Positions 18,696 to 28,461 are shown, numbered from the stretch's first letter. The stretch: 64,000 nt of DNA from Serpentinicella alkaliphila (GCF_018141405.1 NZ_CP058648.1:3002502-3066501); one strand, 5' to 3'. Notes: generated by a model from the sequence alone, not told the origin. Program-made: numbers and translations.

Positions 18696-19966
18696 GCTAG
18701 TTGTAATTCCTTTGTTGAATTAAATATTTCTTCATCAAACTCACCTTCTGATTTTGCTATAACAGTTGTACATACAGCATCACCAGTAATATTAATCGCC
18801 GTTCTAGACATATCTAATATTCTATCAATACCCATAATAAGGGCAATTCCTTCTACTGGTAGTCCTACCGATTGAAGCACCATTGATAACATAATCAGTC
18901 CAACCCCAGGAACTCCAGCAGTTCCAATTGATGCTAAAGTAGCCGTAATAATCACTGTAGTTATTTCACTAAAACCTAAATTAATCCCATATACCTGTGC
19001 TATAAATATTGTTGCTACACCCTGCATTATAGCTGTACCATCCATATTTATTGTTGCCCCTAAAGGTAAAGTAAAGGATGCAATATCCTTAGATACTCCA
19101 ATATTATCCTCAACCGTTTCAATCGTAACTGGAAGGGTTGCACTACTGCTTGCAGTCGAAAAAGCTACGGAAAAAGCAGGAAAAAATTGCTTAAAAAATC
19201 TAAGTGGGCTTAAACCAGTAAATACTTTTAATAAAGAGCCATAGGTTACAACTCCATGAATTATCAATGCAACAATTACAGTTATCATATATTTAAAAAG
19301 AGGAACCATAATTGCATATCCTTCCGTCGCAAAGGTTGTAGCTATTAAACAAAATACCCCAACAGGTGCTAGCTCCATTACAAAGCTTACGAGTTTCATC
19401 ATTAATTCATTTAACTGTTCAAAAATACTTGAAAGGATTTTTACCTTTTCTCCTAATGCAGAAAGTCCAACTCCAATAAATAAGGCAAATGCAATTATTT
19501 GTAGCATATTACCCGAAGCCATAGCATTAATTGGGTTTCTAGGTATTATATCAACTATAACTTCTGCCAAAGGTACTGCATCTTTAATTGTTGGTTCTTT
19601 AGTAACAATACTTGCCATATCAAGTCCTAAACCTGGATTTACTATACTAGCCAAACCTATAGCTATTGATATTGCAATTGCAGTAGTCGCTAAATAAAAT
19701 ACAAGAGTCTTCATTCCAATTCTACCGATTTTCTTTATGTCCCCCATATTTGAAGCCCCATTTACTATGGATACAAATACTAAGGGTACTACCATCATCA
19801 TTATAGCTCTTAAAAACACCTGTCCTACAATATAGAATACTCCTTTTATAATTACATCATCTTTAATAGTGTGTGAAGGAACATTATACAGTATTACTCC
19901 AGTAATCAATCCTAAGGCTAAGCCCAATAAAATTCTAGTTGTTAATTTATTCTTTTTATTCGCCAA
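18692..19966 (-). CDS. DAACS-family dicarboxylate/amino acid:cation symporter
   Basis: 424 residues with eight membrane segments and two re-entrant hairpins. Diagnostic motifs: AFSTASSSATLP in hairpin 1, LGATINMDGTA in helix 7, GTAGVPG in hairpin 2 and DRILDMSRTAINITGD in helix 8. The Asp residues in the last motif bind the substrate amino group in glutamate/aspartate transporters. Cotransport is normally with sodium or protons. Substrate could be glutamate, aspartate or a neutral amino acid. It is preceded by AGGAGG and a long AT-rich leader. Confidence 0.92.
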   Translation of the reverse strand: MANKKNKLTTRILLGLALGLITGVILYNVPSHTIKDDVIIKGVFYIVGQVFLRAIMMMVVPLVFVSIVNGASNMGDIKKIGRIGMKTLVFYLATTAIAISIAIGLASIVNPGLGLDMASIVTKEPTIKDAVPLAEVIVDIIPRNPINAMASGNMLQIIAFALFIGVGLSALGEKVKILSSIFEQLNELMMKLVSFVMELAPVGVFCLIATTFATEGYAIMVPLFKYMITVIVALIIHGVVTYGSLLKVFTGLSPLRFFKQFFPAFSVAFSTASSSATLPVTIETVEDNIGVSKDIASFTLPLGATINMDGTAIMQGVATIFIAQVYGINLGFSEITTVIITATLASIGTAGVPGVGLIMLSMVLQSVGLPVEGIALIMGIDRILDMSRTAINITGDAVCTTVIAKSEGEFDEEIFNSTKELQLA

Positions 19967-20283
19967 TGTCTTTCCTCCTAGTTGTTATGGTATATTTTTC
20001 TTTTGTAATTGCATTCTCATTTTTAATTAAATTTTTAGTAAATTATTCCATCGTGCTAATAACAGAATTCTTTGTCAACCGCTTTAAAAACATAAAAGTA
20101 TTATACATGTTTTTTGCAATTTTAACAACAAAAAATTTCATTTCAATATATATTTTCACTACTCTCTAGATTTTCCTTTGTTAAATATTTAATTTTCCGA
20201 AAAATCAAGAAATAATACTGGTTTAATAGTATAATATATATAGTGTTATCTTATATAACGTAAGTAGTTCGGAGGGATATTAT
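19967..20283. other. Intergenic region between divergent genes, no gene seen
   Basis: AT-rich stretch holding the ribosome sites of both neighbours and a possible -10 (TATAAT near 20229-20234) for the hydrogenase-like gene. No conserved structure or convincing reading frame was found. Confidence 0.5.
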
Positions 20284-21522
20284 ATGGATCCACTAGTTCA
20301 TTCTATTTCTATAGATCCACAAAAATGTATAGGTTGTACAACTTGTATGAAAAGATGTCCCATCGAGGCCATTAGAGTTAAAGATAGTAAATGTTATATC
20401 ATAGATTCTAGGTGCATTAACTGTGGACACTGTGTGAATGTATGCCCCCATAGGGCTTTATCAGGAATAACAGACGATATTAATTCTATATTTAATTTTC
20501 CATATCGCATAGCTTTAATAGACCCTGTTTTATATAGCCAGTTTGATTTAGTAACAGACCCAGTAAAAATAATTTCTGTATTTAAAGATTTAGGCTTTAA
20601 CGAAGTTTTTGAAACATCCCACGGAGCAGATTTAATCACAAACTTCACAAAAAAGTATATTAAATCAGCTAGCTCTAAACCCGTTATTTCATCATCGTGC
20701 CCAACGATTATTCGATTAATCCAACTAAGATTTCCAGAACTAATCGACAACATACTTCCAATAGATTCACCAGTTGAAATTTCAGCATATATGGCTAGGC
20801 AAAATGCCATTAAATCTACAAAGTTTAGTTGTACCGATATCGGAGTTTTTTATATTTCACCATGCTCTGCAAGAATATATAGTTTTCAACATCCAGTTGG
20901 GATAAAATACACTAATATAACAGGGACTATTTCAATTAGTTCTTTATTTTTAGATATTAGCAAGCTAATGGATAATATCAAAGAAACTGTAGATTTCTAT
21001 TCCTCTGGTAAGGCAATAGGATGGGCAAGGGCAGGGGGACAGAGTCAAGCCCTAGAAATTAGTGAATTTCTTGCAGTTGACGGTATAGAGAATGTAATAA
21101 GTGTACTTGAAGAGATAGAAAATAATAAAATTAATGATTTGCTCTTTCTTGAATGTCAAGCATGTACAAATGGTTGTGTTGGGGGTTGCTTAACTATAGA
21201 AAACTCCTTTGTAGCTCGAAATAGAATAAGGCAGATATCCCAAAAATTTTATAAATATATTCCAGAAGACCTTTTTCAGCCTGAAAAATTCCTATTAGAT
21301 CAGCCAATTGAGCCGCTTAATGTCTTAAAGCTTGATAAAGACTTATCTAAGGCTATTGCAAAAATGAAGTTGATTGAAGAAGTAGTGAAGGATCTTCCTA
21401 ATATAGATTGCGGGGCTTGCGGTTCACCTTCATGTAAAGCACTGGCAGAGGATATAGTTCAAGGCTATTCTAATAAATCTGATTGTATTGTAATGCTAAA
21501 AAATAATTTAAAAATTAAATAG
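20284..21522 (+). CDS. [FeFe]-hydrogenase-like iron-sulfur protein, possible sensor
   Basis: 412 residues. Two N-terminal 4Fe-4S clusters (CIGCTTCMKRCP and CINCGHCVNVCP), an H-cluster domain at about 75-340, and a C-terminal four-cysteine FeS domain (CGACGSPSC with a later C). The four H-cluster ligand cysteines appear conserved (SSCPT, SPCSAR, ACTNGCVGG), but the L1 motif reads SSCP instead of TSCCP, so the proton-transfer cysteine is serine, and the L2 lysine is arginine. The usual GGGQP glycines are altered. This fits the sensory-type (HydS/group C-like) hydrogenases, which signal rather than turn over hydrogen. No kinase or phosphatase partner lies beside it. Confidence 0.85.
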   Translation: MDPLVHSISIDPQKCIGCTTCMKRCPIEAIRVKDSKCYIIDSRCINCGHCVNVCPHRALSGITDDINSIFNFPYRIALIDPVLYSQFDLVTDPVKIISVFKDLGFNEVFETSHGADLITNFTKKYIKSASSKPVISSSCPTIIRLIQLRFPELIDNILPIDSPVEISAYMARQNAIKSTKFSCTDIGVFYISPCSARIYSFQHPVGIKYTNITGTISISSLFLDISKLMDNIKETVDFYSSGKAIGWARAGGQSQALEISEFLAVDGIENVISVLEEIENNKINDLLFLECQACTNGCVGGCLTIENSFVARNRIRQISQKFYKYIPEDLFQPEKFLLDQPIEPLNVLKLDKDLSKAIAKMKLIEEVVKDLPNIDCGACGSPSCKALAEDIVQGYSNKSDCIVMLKNNLKIK

Positions 21523-21537
21523 AATTAAATAAACTTA

Positions 21538-21573
21538 AAAATAATAGGATACTAATGTACCCTATTATTTTTT
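21538..21573. terminator. Terminator between hydrogenase-like gene and lysA
   Basis: AATAATAGG and CCTATTATT arms around an AT loop at about 21540-21569, with a T-run on the plus strand. It can serve both convergent genes. Confidence 0.8.
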
Positions 21574-21576
21574 ATA

Positions 21577-22821
21577 CTATTTATTTACCTTATAATATTT
21601 TACTAAGTCATTAATATCTTCTCGAGGACGAATTTCCTTAATTTCTCCATCTTTTAAAAGATACTCTGCTGGTCTAAAGCTAAAATTATAATTTGAGCTC
21701 ATGGAATAACCATATGCACCGGCATCACATATAACTAATAGATCATCGTGATTAGGAATACTTAAATCCCTATCCTCCGCTAATCTATCCCCTGTTTCAC
21801 ACAGAGGGCCTACAACGTCAACTTTTTCAGTATTATCTCCTTCAAATTGAGGATACATATGATGATATCCATTATACAAGCTAGGTCTTATTAGGGATGC
21901 CATAGACGCATCTGTAACAACGAAAGTTTTATATGGAGTCTCTTTAACATATTCAACCTTACTAACTAGAACACCTGCATTTCCAATTATAAATCTTCCA
22001 AGCTCCAAAATGATTTCAAGGTTAATATTCTTTAGAATTGGTATAACCCTATCCTTATACTCATCAAGAGGGAAACTATTTCCATTTTTTTCATAGTCGA
22101 TACCCCATCCACCACCAATATTAACAAACTCTAGTCCATGTTCTTTCAGACTTAGCATAAACTCGTGAGTTTTCTGGTAGGCATCCTCATATGGACTAAC
22201 AGATAATAGCTGAGACCCAATGTGAAGGTGTAGCCCTTTAATTTTAATATATGGATGTGAGTTATACTTTTCAATTATCCCTTTTGCACTGTCCATATCT
22301 ATACCAAATTTATTTTTCTTCAGGCCAGTTGAAATATATGGATGAGTTACAGGATCAACATCAGGATTAATTCTTATAGCAACAGATACTTCCTTTTGTC
22401 TGGTATTTACTATCTGCTCTAATCTTTCAATTTCTTCCTTAGAATCAATATTTATAGCCTTAGGCTGAAAATCTACTAATTCAGATAGAAACTCTAATGT
22501 TTTTCCATTTCCATTTACTATAACTTCATCATTATGAAATCCAACTAACTTAGCTGCTTCAAATTCTCCTTTTGATACTATATCAACACCTATATTCATG
22601 TTCTTTAATTCTTCTAATAAATATAGATTATTATTTGACTTAGTAGCAAAGGATATATGGTAATTTACTCCCTCAAAAACCTCTTGAACCATTTTAACAT
22701 TTTTCTTAATTTGATCAAAAGAATATAAGTAAAATGGTGTAGCTTTATCTTTAGATAACTGCCCCACGGATATATTATCTAGATGTAACTCTTTATTTTT
22801 ATACTGTATCACATTTATCAT
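21577..22821 (-). CDS. lysA: Diaminopimelate decarboxylase
   Basis: 414 residues. PLP-lysine in HISFATKSNNN near residue 60, HIGSQL, the glycine loop VNIGGGWGID, ELGRFIIGNAGVLV and the C-terminal active-site cysteine loop GPLCETGD followed by DAGAYGYSMSSNYN. It converts meso-diaminopimelate to L-lysine, the last step of the pathway. It is the final gene of the riboswitch-controlled asd-dapA-dapB-dapH-lysA set and lies 20 bases after dapH. Confidence 0.95.
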   Translation of the reverse strand: MINVIQYKNKELHLDNISVGQLSKDKATPFYLYSFDQIKKNVKMVQEVFEGVNYHISFATKSNNNLYLLEELKNMNIGVDIVSKGEFEAAKLVGFHNDEVIVNGNGKTLEFLSELVDFQPKAINIDSKEEIERLEQIVNTRQKEVSVAIRINPDVDPVTHPYISTGLKKNKFGIDMDSAKGIIEKYNSHPYIKIKGLHLHIGSQLLSVSPYEDAYQKTHEFMLSLKEHGLEFVNIGGGWGIDYEKNGNSFPLDEYKDRVIPILKNINLEIILELGRFIIGNAGVLVSKVEYVKETPYKTFVVTDASMASLIRPSLYNGYHHMYPQFEGDNTEKVDVVGPLCETGDRLAEDRDLSIPNHDDLLVICDAGAYGYSMSSNYNFSFRPAEYLLKDGEIKEIRPREDINDLVKYYKVNK

Positions 22822-22840
22822 TCCAATCTGTTTAGATATC

Positions 22841-23554
22841 TTAAGCTCCCATTAAATCTCTAAGTTCTTTAACTATCTCTGTCTTTGACTTAGTTTTATC
22901 GTCTATCTCTTTAATAACCTTTGCTGGCGCACCTGCTACAACTACATTTGCTGGTACATCTTCAGTTACTATAGCTCCCGCTGCTATTACAGAACCAGTA
23001 CCTACTCTTACTCCCTCTAGTACAACTGCATTAGCTCCAATAACTACATCATCCTCGATAATTACTGGAGTAGCTGAAGGTGGCTCTACAACCCCTGCTA
23101 TAACAGATCCTGCCCCAATGTGGCAGTTCTTTCCTATAATCCCTCTACCTCCAACAACTACGTTCATATCAATCATTGTACCTTCCCCAATAATTGCTCC
23201 TATATTAATTGATGCACCCATCATAATAACTGCATTTGCTTGAATCTCTACTTTTTCTCTAATAATTGCCCCTGGTTCAATTCTAGCTGGAATGTCTTTG
23301 ATGTCAAGCATCGGAATAGCTGAGTTTCTTCTATCATTCTCAACAACATAATCCTCTATATGATGGCTATTTTCCTCTAGTAAAGGTGAAACAAATTTCC
23401 ATTCACCAAATATTACACCAGTGTTATCGTTAATAAAGTTTTTACATTCATATTTAGCCCAATCGATTTCGTTTAGATTTCCCTTTAAATACACTTTTAC
23501 AGGTGTTTTTTTCTCACTATCCTTAATATATTGTATAATTTCTCTAGCGTCCAT
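22841..23554 (-). CDS. dapH: Tetrahydrodipicolinate N-acetyltransferase
   Basis: Start taken at ATG 23554 ([20 protein letters not shown]), 9 bases from GAGGAGG; ATG 23560 is also possible. About 237 residues: an N-terminal helical domain, then a left-handed parallel beta helix of hexapeptide repeats ([19 protein letters not shown], then [20 protein letters not shown]) ending in the SPAT tail. It is the acetyl rather than succinyl branch enzyme (DapH family), transferring acetyl from acetyl-CoA to tetrahydrodipicolinate. The matching aminotransferase and deacetylase are not in this operon. Confidence 0.93.
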   Translation of the reverse strand: MDAREIIQYIKDSEKKTPVKVYLKGNLNEIDWAKYECKNFINDNTGVIFGEWKFVSPLLEENSHHIEDYVVENDRRNSAIPMLDIKDIPARIEPGAIIREKVEIQANAVIMMGASINIGAIIGEGTMIDMNVVVGGRGIIGKNCHIGAGSVIAGVVEPPSATPVIIEDDVVIGANAVVLEGVRVGTGSVIAAGAIVTEDVPANVVVAGAPAKVIKEIDDKTKSKTEIVKELRDLMGA

Positions 23555-23599
23555 TTTCATAATCCTCCTCATTTGTGTTAAAGATTTTTAATTAATATA

Positions 23600-23627
23600 A
23601 ATCTTCGGGCCCATGGACCCGAAGACT
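23600..23627 (-). promoter_or_regulatory. Intercistronic hairpin between dapB and dapH
   Basis: TCTTCGGG (23602-23609) and CCCGAAGA (23618-23625) form an 8-bp GC-rich stem directly after the dapB stop, followed on the minus strand by a U-rich but interrupted stretch. It may partly terminate transcription or protect the upstream mRNA, giving different levels of dapA/B and dapH/lysA. Confidence 0.6.
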
Positions 23628-24348
23628 ATTGAATACCTAATACATCCTTCATATTATATATGCCCACTTTTTGGTTTAATATGAATTTTGCTGCTACTAA
23701 AGACCCTTCAGCGAATACTGATCTATCATGGGCCTCATGAGTTATTTTTATAGTCTCTAAATCATTAATGAAGTTTGCCTCGTGAAAACCTACAATATTT
23801 CCACCACGGATAGCATGAACTCCTATTTCACCCTTTTCTCTAGGGCATTGACCAACTCTTCCATGGGCATGCTTTTCTACTCTGCCCAAACCTTTTTCTA
23901 TACACTCTATTATAGTAACGGCACTACCTGATGGTGCATCAACTTTTCTATTATGATGTGCCTCAATTACTTCTATGTCAACTTTATCTTTTAGCACTGA
24001 TGCTACTTTTTCTACTAAAGAAAATAATAGATTCATTCCTAAAGACATATTTGTAGCTTGCATTATAGGTATATTACTTGATGCTACTTTTATTTTCTCG
24101 ATATGTTCATTTTCAAAACCCGTTGTTCCAATAACTAAAGGCAATTTATTTTTTTGACAATAGTCTAGTACAGAATCCAAAGCTGTAGGATGAGAAAAAT
24201 CAATAACAACATCCGGTTTATAGTCTATCATATTAATAGTCTTTTCCATATCTACACCTTCAACCGAAGTCCAGAAACTGTCCTTTACAGCTGAATTATA
24301 AATAAGTTGACCCATTCTACCACTCTTACCCCAAATTAATAGCTTCAT
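23626..24348 (-). CDS. dapB: 4-hydroxy-tetrahydrodipicolinate reductase
   Basis: 240 residues. N-terminal nucleotide-binding motif WGKSGRMGQ, DFSHPTALDSVLDYC, GTTGF and the catalytic signature EAHHNRKVDAPSGSA. Length is slightly under the usual 250-270, which is typical of Firmicutes with a short N-terminal lobe. It reduces the DapA product with NAD(P)H. It follows dapA by 12 bases. Confidence 0.95.
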   Translation of the reverse strand: MKLLIWGKSGRMGQLIYNSAVKDSFWTSVEGVDMEKTINMIDYKPDVVIDFSHPTALDSVLDYCQKNKLPLVIGTTGFENEHIEKIKVASSNIPIMQATNMSLGMNLLFSLVEKVASVLKDKVDIEVIEAHHNRKVDAPSGSAVTIIECIEKGLGRVEKHAHGRVGQCPREKGEIGVHAIRGGNIVGFHEANFINDLETIKITHEAHDRSVFAEGSLVAAKFILNQKVGIYNMKDVLGIQ

Positions 24349-24360
24349 CTATTTCCACCC

Positions 24361-25233
24361 CTATATAATTTGTAGTTTCTTCATTTCTTCCACTAATAAT
24401 ATCATATTATTATCTTCTATAGAAGTCAAAGGAAGTCTTAATTCGTTTTCTATAAAACCTAGAGCACTTACTGCAGCTTTAACTGGTATCGGATTTACTT
24501 CAATAAATAATAAATCTACTAGCTTTTTATACTTTAATTGAAGCTCCAATGCCTCTTTCATATTGCCATTCATAAATAGCTCACACATTCGCTGGAATTC
24601 CTTTGGAACAACATTTGCCGCAACAGAAATTACTCCTTGCCCACCACAAGCCAGTATAGGAACGACATTATCATCGTTACCAGAATATATCATAAAATCC
24701 TCAGGTACTAACCTTTTTATTTCAAGTATTTGAGACATATCTCCACAGGCTTCCTTAATTGCAACTATGTTATCTACTTTGGCTAATTCAGCAACAGTTT
24801 TTGGAGCAATATTCACACAAGTTCTTCCTGGTACATTATATAAAATAACTGGTAGTTTTGTTGAATTAGCTATTTCAGTGTAGTGTATAATTAAACCTTT
24901 TTGAGTTGCCTTATTGTAGTATGGCGTTACTACTAAAACCCCATCAGCCCCTAATTCTTCAGCCTGCTTTGTATATTTAATTGAAGTTAATGTGCTATTA
25001 ACTCCGGTACCTATAATAACAGGAATTCTTTTTGCTACATGTTGTACTGCTGTCTTTACTATCAATTCTCTTTCTTTAAAATCTATCGTTGAAGCTTCAC
25101 CTGTTGTGCCTAATACAATTAATGCCTGAGTGTTATTTTTAAGCTGAAAGTCAATTAACGACTTAAACTTCTCAATATCTACCTCTCCATTTGTAAAAGG
25201 TGTTACGATAGCAACTCCCGACCCACTGAACAT
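24361..25233 (-). CDS. dapA: 4-hydroxy-tetrahydrodipicolinate synthase
   Basis: 290 residues, a TIM barrel with GTTGEASTI (pyruvate binding), VTPYYNK with the catalytic tyrosine, YNVPGRT, and the Schiff-base lysine in VAIKEACGD. It condenses pyruvate and aspartate semialdehyde. It lies 13 bases after asd. It is probably lysine-controlled mainly through the upstream riboswitch. Confidence 0.95.
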   Translation of the reverse strand: MFSGSGVAIVTPFTNGEVDIEKFKSLIDFQLKNNTQALIVLGTTGEASTIDFKERELIVKTAVQHVAKRIPVIIGTGVNSTLTSIKYTKQAEELGADGVLVVTPYYNKATQKGLIIHYTEIANSTKLPVILYNVPGRTCVNIAPKTVAELAKVDNIVAIKEACGDMSQILEIKRLVPEDFMIYSGNDDNVVPILACGGQGVISVAANVVPKEFQRMCELFMNGNMKEALELQLKYKKLVDLLFIEVNPIPVKAAVSALGFIENELRLPLTSIEDNNMILLVEEMKKLQII

Positions 25234-25246
25234 AAAGTATCCTCCC

Positions 25247-26242
25247 TTATTTTAAAGTTTCCAAAGCTTCTAATATTTGAACTGCATTTGTAGCAGCCCC
25301 TTTTCTTAAGTTATCCGCAACTACCCACATAGATAAAGCATTAGGATTAAATAAATCCTTTCTAATTCTACCTACATAGGTATCATCTGAATTTGCTACC
25401 TCTAAAGGAGTTGGATATTCATTTTTTTCTGGATTATCTAAAACTATAACTCCAGGAGCTTCACTTAAGATTTGTTTAACTTCTGATACCTCGGGAGTTT
25501 CTTTAAATTCAACATATACTGATTCACTGTGTGAAAAGAAAACAGGAATTCTTACTGTAGTTGAGTTTACTTTTATTTTATTATCTTCAAGTATTTTTTG
25601 TGTTTCGTATACCATTTTCAATTCTTCTTTTGTAAAGCCATTATCGTTAAATACATCTATGTGTGGAATGCAGTTTGTTGCAATCCTTTTAGGATAAACA
25701 TTATTAGGATAGTTAGCATCCTTCATTTGATTTTCTAACTCAACAATAGCCTTGTGTCCACTTCCAGAAACAGCTTGATAAGTTGAAACTACGACTTTGT
25801 CAATTCCATATCTTTTGTGTAATGGGGCTAGTGCAACAACCATTTGTATAGTTGAGCAGTTTGGGTTTGCAATTATACCTTTATACCCCTTAAGCACATG
25901 GGCATTTACTTCAGGTACAACTAGAGGTATACCTTCCGTCATTCTCCACTGTGATGAATTATCAATTACCGTATTTCCTGCTTCCGCTGCTATCGGAGCA
26001 TACTGGGCAGATACGCTTCCACCTGCCGAAAACAATAGGTAATCAAATTTATCTTTCATAACTTCTTCAGTAAGTAATTCAACAGTCACAACTTGATCTT
26101 TAAAATTTATCTTCTCTCCAGCAGATCTTGCAGAAGCAAATACTCTTAATTTTTCAATATCAATATTTCTTTCTTCAAGAACCTCTAACATTTTTCTTCC
26201 AACTGCACCCGTAGCACCTACAACCCCAACTATTAATCCCAT
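25247..26242 (-). CDS. asd: Aspartate-semialdehyde dehydrogenase
   Basis: Start at ATG 26242 with GGAGGG upstream; the longer frame to 26257 covers that site. 331 residues. NADP-binding GVVGATGAVGR, catalytic cysteine in NPNCSTIQ, QAVSGSGHKA, and the active-site histidine region VFFSHSESVYVE. It reduces aspartyl phosphate to aspartate semialdehyde. First gene of the lysine operon, directly after the riboswitch terminator. Confidence 0.95.
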   Translation of the reverse strand: MGLIVGVVGATGAVGRKMLEVLEERNIDIEKLRVFASARSAGEKINFKDQVVTVELLTEEVMKDKFDYLLFSAGGSVSAQYAPIAAEAGNTVIDNSSQWRMTEGIPLVVPEVNAHVLKGYKGIIANPNCSTIQMVVALAPLHKRYGIDKVVVSTYQAVSGSGHKAIVELENQMKDANYPNNVYPKRIATNCIPHIDVFNDNGFTKEELKMVYETQKILEDNKIKVNSTTVRIPVFFSHSESVYVEFKETPEVSEVKQILSEAPGVIVLDNPEKNEYPTPLEVANSDDTYVGRIRKDLFNPNALSMWVVADNLRKGAATNAVQILEALETLK

Positions 26243-26327
26243 AACATTTCCCTCCATTAATTTTATATATGTATACCTATTTTAAATAAATATACTTATT
26301 ACATACGTACTTTTAATTTTTTGAAAA

Positions 26328-26360
26328 TAAAAAAACTCCTAGAATAATATGCCAGGAGTA
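26328..26360 (-). terminator. Riboswitch expression-platform terminator
   Basis: On the minus strand ACTCCT (26354-26359) and AGGAGT (26335-26340) form a stem, followed by a T-run, between the lysine aptamer and asd. This is the expected off-switch when lysine is bound. Confidence 0.88.
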
Positions 26361-26416
26361 ATAATTGTTATGCGACGACAAGGGTATGACAAATTAAACG
26401 TTGGTTTTATCGCGCC

Positions 26417-26597
26417 TTAACAAATAGTGCTCCATGGAATACCATGACAGTGGCGTTGTTATTCACAAAACCCCCAGCTATTGAATCGATAACTATTCAA
26501 CAACTTCGGCACATCAGCCTTTTTATAATAGTTTTGAGGGTTTCCCTCTTAGCACCTATTATATACTCATCTTCAGCGCACCTCTATTTATCAATCT
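26417..26597 (-). ncRNA. Lysine riboswitch (L box)
   Basis: Read on the minus strand it has the L-box core in order: AGAGGTGC with following AGTA, GAAAC region, GTGCCGAAG, CTGTCA and TGGAGCACTATT. P1 forms from AAATAG near the 5' end and CTATTT at the 3' end. A terminator follows before asd, so lysine should switch off the whole asd-dapA-dapB-dapH-lysA operon. Confidence 0.92.
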
Positions 26598-26671
26598 TAT
26601 CTATATTTAGTTTCAACTTATATTTAACAAATATTATCACATTTTAATTAGACTGTCAACTTTAACCTTAA

Positions 26672-27541
26672 TTAATAATAGAAATCATGGTCACCTATTG
26701 TCATAAAATATCTTCTATTGTGGACAATCCAAAAGTTTGTTGCCTTCCTTGGATTAAGAAAATATAAGGCAGTTCCTACAGGTCTATACCCATCTAATGC
26801 ATCAATAGCTGCTCTTCTACTCTCCTCATTAGGAGTATTATTTATACTACCGTCTAAAACAGGAGAAAACTGAACATATCCATATTGTTTATCGTAGATT
26901 ACGCCACGTATAGTATTTGGAAAATCCCTATGAGCAACCCTATTTAATACAACGTTACCAACAGCTACTTTTCCTTCGTATGGCTCACCCTGTGCTTCCG
27001 CATGAATAATTCTGCTTAGCCAGTAAATATCATCTTCTCTTGACGAAGGGCTACTACTATTATCGCTATTATTGTTTTCATTACCGTTCGATATTGTATG
27101 CAAAACCTGACCTTCATATATGGTATCTACTTGAGCCAAGTTATTAATAGATTTTAGTTCTTCTACAGTCATACTAGATCTACTTGCAATTAAGTATAAA
27201 GTATCTCCTCTACTTACTATATACCTTTCTGAATTAATTGGTGCTAAATTATTTTTAGTACTAGATTCATTAGGTCTTTTAACCTCTTCGTATGTACTAG
27301 TATCCAGCAAGACTACGTCCACACCTTCTTGCCCATATGTTTCGATTAGCTTAATATCATATTCCCCTTCTATAAGCATATCTTTATAGTCAAAACTATA
27401 TAAATTCTCTCCATTATCTATTAATTCATTAACCGTAACTGTTTTTATGTCCTGCAATATAAGTATAGCTGACAATACAAAAACTAGAACTACAGAAACG
27501 AATAAATATATATTTTTTTTACTATAAAATAGGTGATTCAT
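26672..27541 (-). CDS. SleB/CwlJ-type cell wall hydrolase with LysM
   Basis: 289 residues. One N-terminal membrane segment (about 11-29), a linker, a LysM domain at about 107-150 (YIVSRGDTLYLIASRS, then YEGQVL), a low-complexity Asn/Ser linker, and a Hydrolase_2 domain (WLSRIIHAEAQGEPYEGKVA, then VGNVVLNRV, and QFSPV). The catalytic Glu lies in HAEAQGE. SleB-type enzymes cut spore cortex peptidoglycan during germination; vegetative homologues exist. Independent of the lys operon, which is also on the minus strand and is preceded by its own riboswitch. Confidence 0.92.
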   Translation of the reverse strand: MNHLFYSKKNIYLFVSVVLVFVLSAILILQDIKTVTVNELIDNGENLYSFDYKDMLIEGEYDIKLIETYGQEGVDVVLLDTSTYEEVKRPNESSTKNNLAPINSERYIVSRGDTLYLIASRSSMTVEELKSINNLAQVDTIYEGQVLHTISNGNENNNSDNSSSPSSREDDIYWLSRIIHAEAQGEPYEGKVAVGNVVLNRVAHRDFPNTIRGVIYDKQYGYVQFSPVLDGSINNTPNEESRRAAIDALDGYRPVGTALYFLNPRKATNFWIVHNRRYFMTIGDHDFYY

Positions 27542-27636
27542 ATATACACGTCCTCTCGTTAGTTTGCATAATCATACTACCATATAAACTATTTCGTGTA
27601 TATGTGTATACCCTTTGTAAGTTTTGGAATTCGTTC

Positions 27637-28461
27637 TTAACTATTTATACTATATACAGACTCTCTTCTATTTTTTAATAAAGGCAGTTCATTCCTAACC
27701 TTTTCAATATATTTCAAATCAATTTCACTACATATTATTTGTTCCCTTTCTTCCGCCCAAGCTATAAATTCTCCCCAAGGATTTACAATTGCTGAATGAC
27801 CATAAGCAATATAATTTGCTTTCTCATTTCTGGCTGGAGATGCTGCAATGAAATAAACTTGATTATCTATAGCTCTAACTTTTATTAAGGCATCCCAATG
27901 AGCAGGACCAGTAATCATATTAAATGCTCCAGGCACTACAATAATTTCAGCACCACTTAAAACCATGGATCTCATTAACTCTGGAAATCTAATATCGAAA
28001 CATATGGCTACTCCAATTTTACAATACTTTGTTTCTACTACTGTTACTTCATTACCTGGACATAATACATCAGATTCTTTAAATCTTATTCCATTTTCTA
28101 TATCTACGTCAAACAGATGCACTTTTCGATGCCTTCCAATAATTGCTCCCTCATTATCAAATATTAAAGAAGTATTATATAGTTTATTTTCACTTTTCTC
28201 CGGAATAGATCCTCCAATAATATATACGTCTAACTCCTTAGCTAAAGCTGCTAGTACTTGTGATGTTTCACCATCATACTCCTCTGCATACTCACTCATC
28301 ACCTTTGTATCATAGGGACAATTAAACATTTCCGGCAAAACAATAATATCTGCCTTTTTTTCTTTTACTGCTTCACATACCATTTTTCTCGCATTTTCAA
28401 GATTCTTCCGCTTACTATCTGTTACATTCATTTGACAAATAGCTATATTAAACTTACTCAT
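27637..28461 (-). CDS. Carbon-nitrogen hydrolase, nitrilase superfamily (omega-amidase-like)
   Basis: ATG 28461 is used; a GTG one codon earlier belongs to the GGTGGAGTG ribosome site. About 274 residues. The catalytic triad is seen: Glu in VLPEMFN, Lys in RHRKVHLFDVD, Cys in GVAICFDIRFPEL. The sequence around the cysteine matches omega-amidase/Nit2 better than true nitrilases, suggesting release of ammonia from 2-oxoglutaramate or related amides. No partner gene nearby. Confidence 0.88.
   Translation of the reverse strand: MSKFNIAICQMNVTDSKRKNLENARKMVCEAVKEKKADIIVLPEMFNCPYDTKVMSEYAEEYDGETSQVLAALAKELDVYIIGGSIPEKSENKLYNTSLIFDNEGAIIGRHRKVHLFDVDIENGIRFKESDVLCPGNEVTVVETKYCKIGVAICFDIRFPELMRSMVLSGAEIIVVPGAFNMITGPAHWDALIKVRAIDNQVYFIAASPARNEKANYIAYGHSAIVNPWGEFIAWAEEREQIICSEIDLKYIEKVRNELPLLKNRRESVYSINS

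Noticed and set aside
19939-20169. Hydrophobic 76-codon frame between symporter and hydrogenase-like gene
   Set aside because: No ribosome site, overlaps the symporter start, composition is that of AT-rich non-coding DNA.
25797-26042. Antisense frame inside asd
   Set aside because: Shadow of a highly conserved gene; no ribosome site and no independent signal.
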